NCBI RefSeq assembly: GCF_000024765.1
Contig: NC_013422.1
Span: 1,135,501-1,199,500, forward strand
Reading direction: 5' to 3'
Source of the DNA: Halothiobacillus neapolitanus c2
GTDB taxonomy: Bacteria > Pseudomonadota > Gammaproteobacteria > Halothiobacillales > Halothiobacillaceae
DNA: 64,000 nt
Positions 8,905 to 17,451 of this stretch are shown here, piece after piece. The first letter of the stretch is position 1. Each line of letters starts with the position of its first letter. The notes beneath the pieces are model-generated. The model made no database searches, was not told the origin of the DNA, and saw only the letters and a program-made list of their open reading frames with translations. The position numbers and the translations under genes were made by a program.

Positions 8905-10778
8905 ACTGATTGTGCCTCTTCAAGCAGTTGGCGGTGTGTACGTTTCACTTTTCGTTTCCAAAGCCATGTCCCCAGTCCGATCAGGAGCAGCGCCACGGCA
9001 TTGATAACGATGATGAGCATCCAGTTGATCCTACCCGAAGCACCCTCTTGCGCCTGTTGGACAGGTTCTGCCTGCTTGGGTTGTGGCATGGGGTGAGATA
9101 GCGCGGGTAGCTTGAATGGTTCAAGCACCAGATCGATGTCTCTGTGCGTCGTCAGTTTTGCTTTAAGCACAGCGTTCAGCACACAGTCTGCCGTCGTCTC
9201 ATCGGGCGCAGGGAACATCATGCTGGTGTCGGTTAAATGCCATTCGATGGGTATGGGCGCGCCATATTTATTTGAATCGGGTTTATTTGCATCGGGCTTA
9301 TTTGAATGGGGCCGTTCGCATTGCCATTGTCCGATTAATTTGGCCGTATTAGGTTCAAGTACCGTGGGATCCTGAGTGACTTGAATCTGACGCAGGGTCT
9401 TTTTGACGGGTTGGGCGGGGTGTCCATCCGGGCTATTCGAAGATTCGGCTGGTGATACTTCGACTACGGATGAAACGAGTTTGAGTTGCACTGGTGGCAA
9501 CGGTGCCATAGCAAAATTCTGGCGCCAATCACGTTGGAAGGTCGGGCTGCTTGCCGTGGCGACCAGGCTGTAAATACCCGCAGGATCAATCAGATGGAGC
9601 TGATAGTTGAATTTTCCATCACCGCCGATAATGTCCGGGTCTGCGCCCTGATCATTAAGTTTGATCGACTGAATCAGTTCGCTTCCTTTTTGTTCATCGA
9701 TCGTTGCGTTGATTGTCTGCGTTAATGCGGCCTTGGTGATCGGTTGATCATGATTGGTCAGCATCAGCGCGCCATCGATCCGTTCCCCCGGGTAGATACG
9801 CGTCGGCAAGGGCGTCAGGTGAAGTTTGAGATCAGTGATGATCAGCGCTCGGTTGTCCGGATCGAGTCCGCCGATTATCTGCCACGCTCCAGCCGGCGGA
9901 TTTTCGATGGTAACCAGATCACGGCCGCCACTGTCATCCCAACGCCAACCCATTTTGGACCTGCTGCCTTGGGCGTCAACGATTTGACCATCGGGTAGCT
10001 TGAGTTTTGTCTGGTTTTCCGGTTTGTCTCGGAACGCGAGGATGGTCAGTTCTTTGACGGCACGATCAACCAGGAACTTGTTGTCTTTCAGTGGAAGGCC
10101 GTCACGTGGGGCAGCCGCTTCGAATATCTTGAGAAAAGCGCGTTGCAATGCGTCGGCCGAGTCGGCTTCGACAAAAATGCCGCCCGTGTCGGCTGCAATC
10201 TGGGAAAGCAGCTTACTGTCGGCATCTTTGGACAAGGCGATCGTGTGCACGCGAATATGTTCGGCCCTGAGTTGCGGCACGAGTTTCTGCAAAAGTTCTT
10301 CTTGGGCTCGAACATTAATGGCTTTTTCCGGTGATATATCAACCATGCCATCGGACAACAACAGAATGTTACGGTCCGTGCCATCGTTCCAGGTGGCGGC
10401 AGCCGCGGCTAGGGCAGCAGGAATATCGGTGAAGGGTTCGTTGGATCGTATTTTTTTGGCGGTTTGACGGACGCGTTCCTTTACTTTTGGATCAGCACCG
10501 GCCGTTTTTAACATAAGGCTGACTTTGTCACCGAAAAACCAGATGCCAATTTGCGCAGAGGGAGGCAGCAAATCACCCAGTAAGCGCAAGGCGGGGCGTC
10601 TTAGATTGTTTGGGTCGGTTTGCTTCATGCTGCCGGAAACGTCGATTAACACATGAAGTTCCGGAGGCGTTGCTGCCTGTGCGGGTACGAAAGCCAGCCC
10701 GGTAATCAGCAGAATAAGTAGCCCGCAAATGGTGGATGCATGCATTCTGATGAGCGGGCTTGTCGGTGGTACTGGCAT
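8901..10778 (-). CDS. VWA-domain membrane protein (TIGR03503-like)
   Basis: 625 aa with a signal peptide (GLLILLITGLAFVPAQA, cleavage near AQA). A von Willebrand A domain with an intact MIDAS (DVSGSMK near residue 45 and LLLSDGMVD later) follows. A beta-rich region comes next, beginning LKDNKFLVDRAVKELTILAFR and continuing GRDLVTIENPPAGAWQIIG, which I recall from the TIGR03503 group of gammaproteobacterial proteins. A C-terminal TM helix (about residues 588-609) ends with a KRKVKRTHR basic tail. The protein therefore sits in the inner membrane with the VWA domain in the periplasm and probably binds partners through a metal ion. The ATG at 10778 follows AGG; 10745 is an alternative. It is coupled by ATGA to the 415-aa gene and divergent from ettA. 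Confidence 0.8.
   Translation of the reverse strand: MPVPPTSPLIRMHASTICGLLILLITGLAFVPAQAATPPELHVLIDVSGSMKQTDPNNLRRPALRLLGDLLPPSAQIGIWFFGDKVSLMLKTAGADPKVKERVRQTAKKIRSNEPFTDIPAALAAAAATWNDGTDRNILLLSDGMVDISPEKAINVRAQEELLQKLVPQLRAEHIRVHTIALSKDADSKLLSQIAADTGGIFVEADSADALQRAFLKIFEAAAPRDGLPLKDNKFLVDRAVKELTILAFRDKPENQTKLKLPDGQIVDAQGSRSKMGWRWDDSGGRDLVTIENPPAGAWQIIGGLDPDNRALIITDLKLHLTPLPTRIYPGERIDGALMLTNHDQPITKAALTQTINATIDEQKGSELIQSIKLNDQGADPDIIGGDGKFNYQLHLIDPAGIYSLVATASSPTFQRDWRQNFAMAPLPPVQLKLVSSVVEVSPAESSNSPDGHPAQPVKKTLRQIQVTQDPTVLEPNTAKLIGQWQCERPHSNKPDANKPDSNKYGAPIPIEWHLTDTSMMFPAPDETTADCVLNAVLKAKLTTHRDIDLVLEPFKLPALSHPMPQPKQAEPVQQAQEGASGRINWMLIIVINAVALLLIGLGTWLWKRKVKRTHRQLLEEAQSV
9267..9311 (-). repeat. 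Three tandem 15-bp repeats inside the VWA gene
   Basis: Units 9267-9281, 9282-9296 and 9297-9311 differ by only a few bases (TTTATTTGAATCGGG type). They encode the peptide SNKPD-ANKPD-SNKYG, a short Lys/Asn/Asp spacer in the periplasmic part of the VWA protein. In-frame 15-bp units of this kind can change copy number by slippage without breaking the frame. Confidence 0.8.
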
Positions 10779-10836
10779 CCTTACCTCGATCTGATTGATA
10801 ATACCCGCACATTTTACTCTCAAAACCAAAGGTCGT

Positions 10837-12501
10837 ATGGCGCAATATATCTTCACCATGAATGGGGTCGGCAAACTCGTCCCTCCGAAAAAATTTATTC
10901 TCAAAGACATTTACCTTAATTTCTTCCCGGGCGCCAAAATCGGCGTATTGGGTTACAACGGTGCGGGCAAGTCTACATTGCTCCGCATCATGGCCGGTGT
11001 CGATCAGGACATCGTTGGTGAAGCGCGCCCTCAACCCGGTATTCAAATCGGCTATCTCAAGCAGGAGCCTGACCTTGACCCCGCCAAGGACGTGCGTGGC
11101 AATGTCATGGACGGCGCGGGTGAAACAGCGCGTTTGCTTGAACGCTTCAATGAAGTAAGCAATGAGTTTGCCAACCCGGACGCCGACTTTGATGCATTAC
11201 TGGCTGAACAGGCCGAATTGCAGGACAAAATCGATGCTGCCGGTGGTTGGGATCTGGATCGTAAACTCGAGATCGCCGCCGATGCGCTGCGTCTGCCGCC
11301 TTGGGATGCAGATGTCGCGAAGCTTTCCGGCGGTGAACGCCGTCGCGTGGCGCTCTGCCGCTTGCTGCTTTCCAACCCGGATATGCTGATTCTCGATGAA
11401 CCGACCAACCATCTGGATGCGGAATCCGTTGCCTGGCTTGAGCGCTTTTTGCAGGAGTTTAACGGGACTGTGGTTGCAGTAACCCACGATCGATACTTCC
11501 TCGATAACGTGGCCGGTTGGATTCTCGAACTTGACCGCGGTCAGGGCATCCCGTTCGAGGGTAACTACTCACAATGGCTCGATAGCAAGGAAAAGCGACT
11601 GGCACAGGAAGAGAAAACCGAATCGGCCAAGCGCAAGGCGATGGAGCAGGAGCTCGAATGGGTTCGGCAGAATCCCAAGGGGCGTCAGGCCAAATCCAAG
11701 GCGCGTCTGGCCCGGTTCGAAGAGCTCCAATCGGAAGAATTCCAGAAGCGCTCGGAAACCAACGAGATTTACATTCCGCCAGGACCTCGTTTGGGCGACA
11801 AGGTGATTGACGTCACCAATCTGTCCAAACAATTTGGTGACCGTGTGTTGTATCAAGGTTTGTCGTTCTCCGTGCCCAAGGGCGGGATCGTCGGCATCAT
11901 CGGTCCCAATGGCGTGGGTAAATCAACGCTGTTCAAGATGCTGATTGGCGAGGAGAAACCGGATGACGGTGAAATCTCCATCGGAGAATCGGTACAAATT
12001 TCCTATGTGGCGCAGGGTCGCGAGGATCTTGAAAATAACAAGACCGTCTGGGAAGAGATTTCCGGCGGTTACGACAACATCACGGTCGGCAAATACGAGA
12101 TGCCTTCGCGCGCTTATCTTGGCCGGTTTAATTTCAAAGGGCAGGATCAGCAAAAGTTCATGAAGGACTTGTCCGGCGGTGAGCGCAATCGCGTCCATCT
12201 GGCCAAGTTGCTCAAGTCCGGCGGCAACGTGCTCCTGCTTGATGAACCAACCAACGACCTCGATATCGAAACCTTGCGGGCGCTGGAGCAGGCGATCCTC
12301 GATTTCCCGGGTTCTGCGCTGGTCATTTCGCACGACCGTTGGTTCCTTGACAGAATCGCGACACACATCCTGGCATTCGAGGACGATGGCTCTGTGGTGT
12401 TCTTCCAGGGGAATTTCCAGGATTACGAAGCAGATCGACACAAGCGGTTGGGTTCGGATGCCGATCAACCCAAACGGATCAAATACACCCGATTGGCCTA
12501 A
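10837..12501 (+). CDS. ettA: Energy-dependent translational throttle protein EttA (ABC-F)
   Basis: ABC-F ATPase of 554 aa (E. coli EttA 555). It binds the ribosomal E site and gates the first peptide bond according to ATP/ADP. Two ABC domains are visible: Walker A GYNGAGKST near residue 39 with signature LSGGERRR and Walker B MLILDEPTNHLD, then GPNGVGKST near residue 358 with LSGGERNR and LLLDEPTNDLD. Between them lie an arm insertion in domain 1 and the P-site tRNA interaction motif linker (residues about 240-310, highly charged). The C-terminus GSDADQPKRIKYTRLA matches the family. There are no TM segments, as expected. The ATG at 10837 with AAAGG upstream gives the family start MAQYIFTM; earlier in-frame starts were rejected. 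It is divergent from the VWA operon. Confidence 0.95.
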   Translation: MAQYIFTMNGVGKLVPPKKFILKDIYLNFFPGAKIGVLGYNGAGKSTLLRIMAGVDQDIVGEARPQPGIQIGYLKQEPDLDPAKDVRGNVMDGAGETARLLERFNEVSNEFANPDADFDALLAEQAELQDKIDAAGGWDLDRKLEIAADALRLPPWDADVAKLSGGERRRVALCRLLLSNPDMLILDEPTNHLDAESVAWLERFLQEFNGTVVAVTHDRYFLDNVAGWILELDRGQGIPFEGNYSQWLDSKEKRLAQEEKTESAKRKAMEQELEWVRQNPKGRQAKSKARLARFEELQSEEFQKRSETNEIYIPPGPRLGDKVIDVTNLSKQFGDRVLYQGLSFSVPKGGIVGIIGPNGVGKSTLFKMLIGEEKPDDGEISIGESVQISYVAQGREDLENNKTVWEEISGGYDNITVGKYEMPSRAYLGRFNFKGQDQQKFMKDLSGGERNRVHLAKLLKSGGNVLLLDEPTNDLDIETLRALEQAILDFPGSALVISHDRWFLDRIATHILAFEDDGSVVFFQGNFQDYEADRHKRLGSDADQPKRIKYTRLA

Positions 12502-12589
12502 GCGTTTTTATGTTTTTGCCAAAAGAACCCAGCAGTGAATGACTGATTACTGGCGTCATTTAGCCGCCAGTTATAAAAAGGAGCTTGAA

Positions 12590-13405
12590 ATGGTTAATCC
12601 TGCATTGGAACAGGCCATCATCAATAAAATCATGGAGAAGGGCATTGCGCTTCCCGTACTCCCGGATGTTGCTATCCGCTCAAGGCGTGTGGCGGAGCAA
12701 CCGGACAGCACGATTCAGGATCTGGTAGATGTGGTCGCACAGGATCCAGCCATTGCCGCACGCCTGATTCAGGTTGCGAACAGCGCGATGTATCGGGGCG
12801 TACAGAAGATTGACGGGCTACATCAAGTCATAACACGCCTTGGCATGCGCACAGTCAGCCAGTTGATCGTATCGTTATCCACTCAACAGCTTTTCAAAGC
12901 CAATCATGCAGTTATCAAGAAGGCGATGCAGGAGCATTGGTCATTCTCTGCCCAGATTGCGGCTTTAGCACACCGTATTGCCAGGGAATACACCAAGCTT
13001 GATGTCGATCAGGCATTGCTGGCCGGATTGCTTCACGGCGTAGGGGGAATCCCGGTGATTGTGGTCGCTGAAGATATTCCCAAGTTACAGGAGGCACCGG
13101 CTCTGTTAAACGAACTGGTGATGAACCTGCAACCACGGCTGGGCGCCAAGATTGTCCAGGCCTGGGATTTCCCGCCGATGTATGAAGACGTGGTGCGAGA
13201 AGCGAATAACCTCAACTATACGCACGAGGGACCTGCCAATCATGCCGATGTGGTTATCGCGGCGATCGCTCAAGCGAAAGGTTTGACGGAAACACCGGAT
13301 GGCAAGCCAATTCCTGCTGCTGAAAAATTGGGTCTCGATTTGAGCGTGAGCCTGATTGACCAGGAAATTGACGATGCAATTCGAGCGCTTAGTGCGGGTT
13401 TCTAA
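12590..13405 (+). CDS. HDOD-domain protein
   Basis: 271 aa, nearly all one HDOD domain (a non-catalytic relative of HD phosphohydrolases). Typical segments are LPVLPDVAIRSRRVAEQP, DLVDVVAQDPAIAARLIQVANSAMY and QVITRLGMRTVSQLIVS near the N-terminus, then the degraded HD site in ALLAGLLHGVGGIPVI. The His is kept but the Asp is replaced, so phosphodiesterase activity is unlikely. HDOD proteins act in signalling (motility, c-di-GMP, stress) by protein contacts. The ATG at 12590 is preceded by AGGAG 7 nt away; an in-frame ATG at 12539 lacks a ribosome site. The last 4 bp overlap the convergent gene on the other strand. Confidence 0.85.
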   Translation: MVNPALEQAIINKIMEKGIALPVLPDVAIRSRRVAEQPDSTIQDLVDVVAQDPAIAARLIQVANSAMYRGVQKIDGLHQVITRLGMRTVSQLIVSLSTQQLFKANHAVIKKAMQEHWSFSAQIAALAHRIAREYTKLDVDQALLAGLLHGVGGIPVIVVAEDIPKLQEAPALLNELVMNLQPRLGAKIVQAWDFPPMYEDVVREANNLNYTHEGPANHADVVIAAIAQAKGLTETPDGKPIPAAEKLGLDLSVSLIDQEIDDAIRALSAGF

Positions 13406-13701
13406 TCTTTGTTATTAAGAAATTCATGCGCCTTGACTGCAAGATCAGGATGGAGTTGTCTTTGTAAATCCGGATGCAGGGCGTTTCCGGATTTGCTGAA
13501 CAGGCTCACTGTCCAACTGGGAACGGTGGTTTCTTGAGGTCTCCCCAGGTGATCGAGGCGAATTTCTTCCTGTGATTCGGAGCTGCTCATGACCAGTGAG
13601 GGCGGATCTTCTAAGATATCAATCACCGTTCCGCGGCGGTGGTCAATCGTCAGCGTGCTACCGATCAGGGGTTCCAGCAGTTGAATCAAGGATGTGGGCA
13701 T
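13402..13701 (-). CDS. Conserved-looking hypothetical protein, 99 aa
   Basis: The protein is not recognised. It is cytoplasmic, with no signal or TM segment. The N-terminal 70 residues read like a small beta-barrel fold (GSTLTIDHRRGTVIDILEDPPSLVM, then IRLDHLGRPQ and TVPSWTVSLFS). The C-terminus is HPDLQRQLHPDLAVKAHEFLNNKD. The ATG at 13701 has AAGG about 8 nt upstream; the frame is open further, but the longer start at 13785 would run almost into nudF. The gene is tail-to-tail with the HDOD gene (4-bp overlap) and head-to-head with nudF, 89 bp away. The coding call rests on the ribosome site and compact fit between neighbours. Confidence 0.6.
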   Translation of the reverse strand: MPTSLIQLLEPLIGSTLTIDHRRGTVIDILEDPPSLVMSSSESQEEIRLDHLGRPQETTVPSWTVSLFSKSGNALHPDLQRQLHPDLAVKAHEFLNNKD

Positions 13702-13790
13702 AGGGCACCTTCTGCTTTTCCGTTTGGCTGTAATAGTCTTATGAACTTCGGTTAGCATAACCTGCCCGATCATATCATTAACCAATCAGG

Positions 13791-14381
13791 ATGAAGATGC
13801 AGTACGAATTACTGAATATAGAACCTTTGTACCGTGGTTTTTTTGCGTTGAACCGCTATCGTCTTCGCTTCGAGCGTTATGACGGTGGCTGGTCACCTGA
13901 AATCAGTCGGGAGATATTCGAGCGTGGTCACGCTGTGGCTGTTCTGCCCTTTGATCCCAAACGACGTGAAGTCGTTTTAATCGAACAGTTCAGGCCCGGT
14001 GCATTCGAAGCGCCGAGTGGGCCTTGGCTGACCGAAATAGTTGCTGGCATGATCGAGCCCAATGAAACTGTTGAATCGGTCGCACGCCGAGAAATGGCAG
14101 AAGAAGCAGGTCTTGAACCCCTGAAACTGATACCGATTACGCGCTATTGGGTCAGCCCAGGCGGCACCACGGAGAGCATCTATTTGTTTCTTGCCCTGAT
14201 CGATGCGGCTCCGACCGATACGTTTTTTGGCTTGCCCGAAGAGCATGAAGACATCAAGTTGCATACCATGTCGTTGGATGAAGCATTGGCTCGAGTTGAT
14301 TCCGGGATCATCTGTTCAGCGGCTCCGATCATTGCTTTGCAATGGCTGGAGCGACATCTGCCGCAATTTGTTGGCGGTTAA
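13791..14381 (+). CDS. nudF: ADP-ribose pyrophosphatase (Nudix hydrolase NudF)
   Basis: 196 aa. It hydrolyses ADP-ribose to AMP and ribose-5-phosphate and clears reactive ADP-ribose in the cytoplasm. The complete Nudix box is present at about residues 85-107 (G-MIEPNE-TVESVARRE-MAEEAG-L, i.e. GX5EX7REUXEEXGU). It is preceded by VVLIEQFRPGAF and followed by the NudF signature RYWVSPGGTTESIYLFLA. The N-terminus YRGFFALNRYRLRFERYDGGWSP is the usual dimerisation part. The ATG at 13791 follows CAGG. A second ATG two codons later is possible. It stands alone. Confidence 0.92.
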   Translation: MKMQYELLNIEPLYRGFFALNRYRLRFERYDGGWSPEISREIFERGHAVAVLPFDPKRREVVLIEQFRPGAFEAPSGPWLTEIVAGMIEPNETVESVARREMAEEAGLEPLKLIPITRYWVSPGGTTESIYLFLALIDAAPTDTFFGLPEEHEDIKLHTMSLDEALARVDSGIICSAAPIIALQWLERHLPQFVGG

Positions 14382-14761
14382 CACGTGCCTATTTTTGGCG
14401 CATAAATGCCATCACGGTTGTTTTATTTTTCAACCTATTGTTTATTAATTGGTTATTTGTGTTTTTTTGAATATTGCCCTGCAATAAAGTAGTGCAAATA
14501 TTGGGTTTTTCCTTGTAGGGTGAGAATCATTTGCGCCTATCAAAGTAAAACCAGACAATCAGATTAACCAAGGAAGATGGGGATGCACAGATTGCTCCAA
14601 TGCCGTTTTTTGGCACAGGTGATTGCTTTGGCGATCACACAGAGGCGCGATCGATATTCTGACCTTTCTTTTACAGGTCGCCCATGATGTGGGTCGTTGA
14701 CGCGGCTCTAATCAAAGGCTCCTGACTTTTTTGAAATACATTTGAATTTGAGGAAACTACC
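14382..14761 (+). other. Intergenic region / long leader before acnB
   Basis: 380 bp without a clear gene. A weak hairpin GGTTG/CAACC (14416-14435) after nudF could help termination. A dyad AATATT...TGCA/TGCA...AATATT lies around 14470-14505, and a short stem GACCT/AGGTC at 14661-14679. A 36-codon frame 14577-14687 starts ATGGGGATG after AAGGA. It is Arg-rich, resembles nothing I know, and could be a leader peptide or chance. No riboswitch was recognised. acnB has GAGGA about 8 nt before its ATG. The length suggests that acnB has its own regulated promoter here. Confidence 0.45.
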
Positions 14762-17344
14762 ATGCTCGAAGCCTATCGCAGTCATCAACACGAACGTGCC
14801 CAGCAGGGAATTCCACCCAAAGCTCTCAATGCGGTGCAAACCGCGGCGTTGATCGAGCTGATCAAGAGACCGCCAGCGGGAGAAGACACAGCGTTTCTAA
14901 TGCATCTGTTGACCGATTGCGTTCCGCCGGGCGTCGATGAGGCAGCCTATGTTAAGGCGGCGTTTCTGGCCGATGTCGCTAACGGTAAGGCCCATTCACC
15001 GTTGATTGACCGAGTGCAAGCAGTCAAATGGCTCGGCACCATGATTGGCGGGTACAACATCGATCCACTCGTGGCGATGCTGGACGATGATGTGGTGGGC
15101 GACGCAGCGGTGGCGGCACTTAAAGGCACCGTATTGATCTACGATGCTTTTCGAGATGTGGAAGATAAAATGCGGGCGGGCAATGAGCGCGCCAAAGCGG
15201 TGATTGAATCTTGGGCGGCTGCCGAATGGTTCTTGAATAAGCCCGAATTGGCCGAAGAACTCACCGTGACGGTCTTCAAAGTACCGGGCGAAACCAACAC
15301 CGACGATCTCTCGCCTGCGCAGGAGGCATGGAGTCGGCCGGATATCCCCTTGCATGCGCTCGCAATGCTCAACAGCAAAATGGCCGATGGCCTGAGCAAT
15401 ATCGTCACTTTGAAAGAAAAAGGCCATCCGGTCGCTTATGTGGGCGATGTGGTCGGCACGGGTTCCTCGCGCAAATCGGCCATCAATTCCGTGCAATGGG
15501 CGATGGGCCGCGACATTCCGCATGTGCCCAACAAGCGCACCGGCGGTGTGGTTCTGGGCAGTAAGATCGCGCCGATTTTCTTCAATACGGCTGAAGATTC
15601 GGGCGCCTTGCCGATTGAAGTAAATGTGGATCAGCTGGAAACCGGGGATGTCGTCACCATTCGTCCCTATGCCGGTGAGTTGCTCAAAGATGGTAAGGTC
15701 ATCGAGACCTTCCAACTCAAACCCACCACACTCGCCGATGAAGTGCGGGCCGGTGGCCGAATTATGTTGATTATTGGCCGCGCCTTGACTGATCGGGCGC
15801 GTGATGCCCTCAATTTACCCGCCTTTGAGGTTTTCCGTCGCCCGGTTCAACCGCAAGATACCGGCAAAGGGTTTACCTTAGCGCAGAAAATGGTTGGCCG
15901 CGCTTGCGGCGTTGAAGGCGTGCGTCCCGGCACGTACTGCGAGCCGCGCATGGCCACGGTGGGTAGCCAAGATACTACCGGCGCGATGACTCGTGACGAG
16001 CTCAAAGAATTGGCCTGCCTCGGTTTTTCAGCAGATTTGGTCATGCAATCGTTCTGCCATACAGCCGCGTACCCCAAGCCGGTGGATATCGAACTTCAGC
16101 ATGAACTGCCGCAATTTATCAGCACCCGGGGCGGTGTTTCCCTGCGCCCCGGCGATGGCGTCATTCACAGCTGGCTTAACCGCATGATTCTGCCCGATAC
16201 CGTTGGCACCGGCGGCGATTCACACACCCGTTTCCCCATCGGTATTTCCTTCCCGGCGGGCTCGGGGCTTGTGGCTTTCGCTGCCGCCTTGGGCGTCATG
16301 CCGCTGGATATGCCCGAATCCGTTCTGGTTCGTTTCAAGGGTGAGATGCAGCCGGGCATTACCCTGCGTGATCTGGTGAATGCCATTCCCTATGTTGCGA
16401 TTCAGCGCGGTTTGATGACGGTGGAGAAAAAAGGCAAGAAAAACGTCTTTAATGGCCGCGTGCTTGAAATTGAAGGATTGCCTAATCTTAAAGTTGAGCA
16501 AGCCTTCGAATTTGCTGATGCCTCTGCCGAACGCTCGGCCAACGGTTGTACCGTCCGGCTCGGTAAAGCACCCATCATTGAGTTTTTAACCAGCAACATC
16601 ACCTTGTTGCAGTGGATGATCGCCAATGATTATGAGGATAAACGGACTTTGGCGCGTCGAATCGAGGCGATGGAGCAGTGGCTTGCTCGTCCTGAATTGC
16701 TCGAACCCGATGCGGATGCCGAATACGCCGAAATCATCGAAATCGATCTGGCAACCATCACCGAGCCCTTGCTGGCTTGCCCGAACGATCCGGACGACAT
16801 CAAACCCTTGTCGGCAGTGCAGGGCACGCCCATCGACGAGGTGTTTATCGGTTCGTGCATGACCAATATCGGCCATTACCGTGCGGCCGGAAAAGTGCTG
16901 GAAGCCAATGGCGGCTCGGTGCCCACGCGGCTTTGGATTGCGCCGCCCACCCGCATGGATGAGCACCAGCTCACTGAAGAAGGTTATTACAGCATTTTCG
17001 GGAAAGCCGGTGCCCGCGTCGAAATGCCGGGTTGTTCTTTGTGCATGGGCAATCAGGCGCGCGTGGCCGATGGCGCTACGGTGGTTTCCACCTCCACGCG
17101 CAACTTCCCGAACCGCATGGGCAAAGATGCCAATGTCTATCTCGCTTCGGCCGAGCTATCAGCAGTGGCCGCCTTGCTCGGCCGCTTGCCGACCAACGAG
17201 GAATATCAGGCGCAGGTCGCCGGCCTCAAACCCTTGGCCGACGATATTTATCGCTATCTCAATTTCAACGAGATCGCGGAATATCAGCAAGAGGCCATTA
17301 AAGGTTTGCAGATGATCAAGGATATTCCGGTGATTGTGGTCTAA
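14762..17344 (+). CDS. acnB: Bifunctional aconitate hydratase 2 / 2-methylisocitrate dehydratase
   Basis: AcnB interconverts citrate and isocitrate in the (possibly incomplete, biosynthetic) TCA cycle. At 860 aa it is close to the E. coli enzyme (865) and has the AcnB order of domains. A HEAT-like helical domain (residues 1-160) is followed by the swivel domain (about 170-380, with [19 protein letters not shown] and [13 protein letters not shown]), then the catalytic core. The [4Fe-4S] cluster cysteines are visible in [10 protein letters not shown] and [10 protein letters not shown] near the C-terminus. Substrate-binding motifs [11 protein letters not shown] and [12 protein letters not shown] are intact. 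AcnB of other bacteria binds RNA when the cluster is lost. The gene is monocistronic with a terminator after it. Confidence 0.97.
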   Translation: MLEAYRSHQHERAQQGIPPKALNAVQTAALIELIKRPPAGEDTAFLMHLLTDCVPPGVDEAAYVKAAFLADVANGKAHSPLIDRVQAVKWLGTMIGGYNIDPLVAMLDDDVVGDAAVAALKGTVLIYDAFRDVEDKMRAGNERAKAVIESWAAAEWFLNKPELAEELTVTVFKVPGETNTDDLSPAQEAWSRPDIPLHALAMLNSKMADGLSNIVTLKEKGHPVAYVGDVVGTGSSRKSAINSVQWAMGRDIPHVPNKRTGGVVLGSKIAPIFFNTAEDSGALPIEVNVDQLETGDVVTIRPYAGELLKDGKVIETFQLKPTTLADEVRAGGRIMLIIGRALTDRARDALNLPAFEVFRRPVQPQDTGKGFTLAQKMVGRACGVEGVRPGTYCEPRMATVGSQDTTGAMTRDELKELACLGFSADLVMQSFCHTAAYPKPVDIELQHELPQFISTRGGVSLRPGDGVIHSWLNRMILPDTVGTGGDSHTRFPIGISFPAGSGLVAFAAALGVMPLDMPESVLVRFKGEMQPGITLRDLVNAIPYVAIQRGLMTVEKKGKKNVFNGRVLEIEGLPNLKVEQAFEFADASAERSANGCTVRLGKAPIIEFLTSNITLLQWMIANDYEDKRTLARRIEAMEQWLARPELLEPDADAEYAEIIEIDLATITEPLLACPNDPDDIKPLSAVQGTPIDEVFIGSCMTNIGHYRAAGKVLEANGGSVPTRLWIAPPTRMDEHQLTEEGYYSIFGKAGARVEMPGCSLCMGNQARVADGATVVSTSTRNFPNRMGKDANVYLASAELSAVAALLGRLPTNEEYQAQVAGLKPLADDIYRYLNFNEIAEYQQEAIKGLQMIKDIPVIVV

Positions 17345-17369
17345 GTCTTCACTAGTTCAGGCACGACAC

Positions 17370-17402
17370 AATAACCCGAATCGAAAGTTTTGGGTTATTT
17401 TT
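17370..17402 (+). terminator. Terminator after acnB
   Basis: Arms AATAACCC (17370-17377) and GGGTTATT (17392-17399) with an internal AAA/TTT pairing region, followed by TTTTT. It lies 25 bp after the acnB stop. Confidence 0.75.
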
Positions 17403-17451
17403 TAGGGATAAGATTAGTGTTTGAAGTGACGATCAAAAAGGATGTGCTGTC

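Noticed and set aside
7657-10778. BatA/BatB or MoxR-type VWA operon
   Set aside because: No MoxR ATPase, no DUF58 protein and no TPR partner is adjacent; the VWA protein has a signal peptide and C-terminal TM unlike BatA.
14996-15715. 239-codon open frame antisense to acnB
   Set aside because: acnB is full length and clearly coding on the other strand. The antisense product has no recognisable domain.
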